From RGIG3002 sp045546775 (GTDB lineage: Bacteria; Bacillota; Clostridia; Lachnospirales; Lachnospiraceae): a stretch of DNA of 12,822 bases. Below the pieces are notes generated by a model. It saw nothing but the letters and a program-made list of their open reading frames with translations. It ran no database searches and was not told the DNA's origin. The position numbers and the translations under genes are program-made. Shown one piece after another: positions 12,800 through 12,822 of this stretch. Position 1 is the stretch's first letter; each line of letters opens with the position of its first letter. The DNA is taken from NCBI GenBank assembly GCA_045546775.1, contig JAZQDM010000014.1:1-12822 (forward strand). The letters run 5' to 3'.

Positions 12800-12822
12800 A
12801 AGTCGGAGGCCAAGCGGTCTTA
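12800..12822 (+). other. MGI/BGI sequencing adapter remnant at the contig end
   Basis: The last 23 bases, starting AAGTCGGAGGCC and ending GCGGTCTTA, match from memory the first 23 bases of the MGI/BGISEQ read-1 adapter. They appear to be untrimmed library sequence at a contig end, not genomic DNA. The exact junction may be one or two bases later, because the adapter begins with AA. Confidence 0.9.

Noticed and set aside
12798..12822. A 12-bp in-frame duplication (CCAAG repeated) at the end of the sensor gene
   Set aside because: The apparent repeat is explained by the adapter sequence, which itself contains CCAAG.
1..12822. CRISPR arrays, rRNA genes, insertion sequences, replication origins, T-box or metabolite riboswitches
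   Set aside because: No regularly spaced repeats, no transposase motifs, no rRNA blocks and no recognisable riboswitch cores were seen on either strand.

Overview
The window looks like chromosomal DNA of a low-to-moderate-GC Gram-positive anaerobe of the Clostridia, most likely a Lachnospiraceae gut bacterium. This rests on the gene order rho - rpmE - DUF1385 - prmC - prfA, strong AGGAGG-type ribosome sites, sigma-A type promoters, a four-cysteine L31 protein, and families common in that group (DUF2974 hydrolase, DUF3810 membrane protein). The genus cannot be read from the sequence.

Layout. (1) Bases 1 to about 2,560 hold a visibly AT-rich accessory operon on the minus strand: a MazF/PemK-type RNase toxin, a half-length HsdS-like DNA-recognition protein, an HsdM-like N6-adenine methyltransferase homologue whose catalytic NPPF motif reads EPPF, and the start of an unrecognised fourth gene cut by the window edge. 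No MazE antitoxin and no HsdR restriction subunit are visible. This is the best candidate here for an undescribed system. (2) Bases 2,681 to 8,350, also minus strand, are a housekeeping block read in the order dedA, rho, rpmE, DUF1385, prmC, prfA. PrmC methylates the GGQ glutamine of the RF1 made by prfA, so enzyme and substrate are co-encoded. rpmE has its own promoter, a short hairpin leader and a terminator between it and the DUF1385 gene. prfA ends at a strong terminator. (3) Bases 8,380 to 8,660 form a large imperfect palindrome, with arms of about 90 bp and a hairpin-rich centre, in the 5' region of dedA. It codes for nothing convincing and looks like a repeat element or structured RNA. 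(4) Bases 8,752 to 10,088, plus strand: a tRNA-Leu(CAG) with promoter and terminator, a 74-residue four-cysteine protein with promoter and terminator, and a class I glutamine-amidotransferase-fold hydrolase. (5) Bases 10,032 to 12,343, minus strand: a translationally coupled pair, a DUF3810-type membrane protein with an HELSH metalloprotease-like motif followed by a DUF2974-type alpha/beta hydrolase. The hydrolase gene overlaps the amidotransferase-like gene tail to tail by 57 bp. (6) From 12,483 a divergent plus-strand gene encodes the N terminus of a membrane sensor, probably a chemotaxis receptor.

The last 23 bases (12,800-12,822) match the MGI/BGI sequencing adapter as I remember it. The right edge therefore appears to be a contig end with untrimmed adapter, and those bases should not be read as biology.
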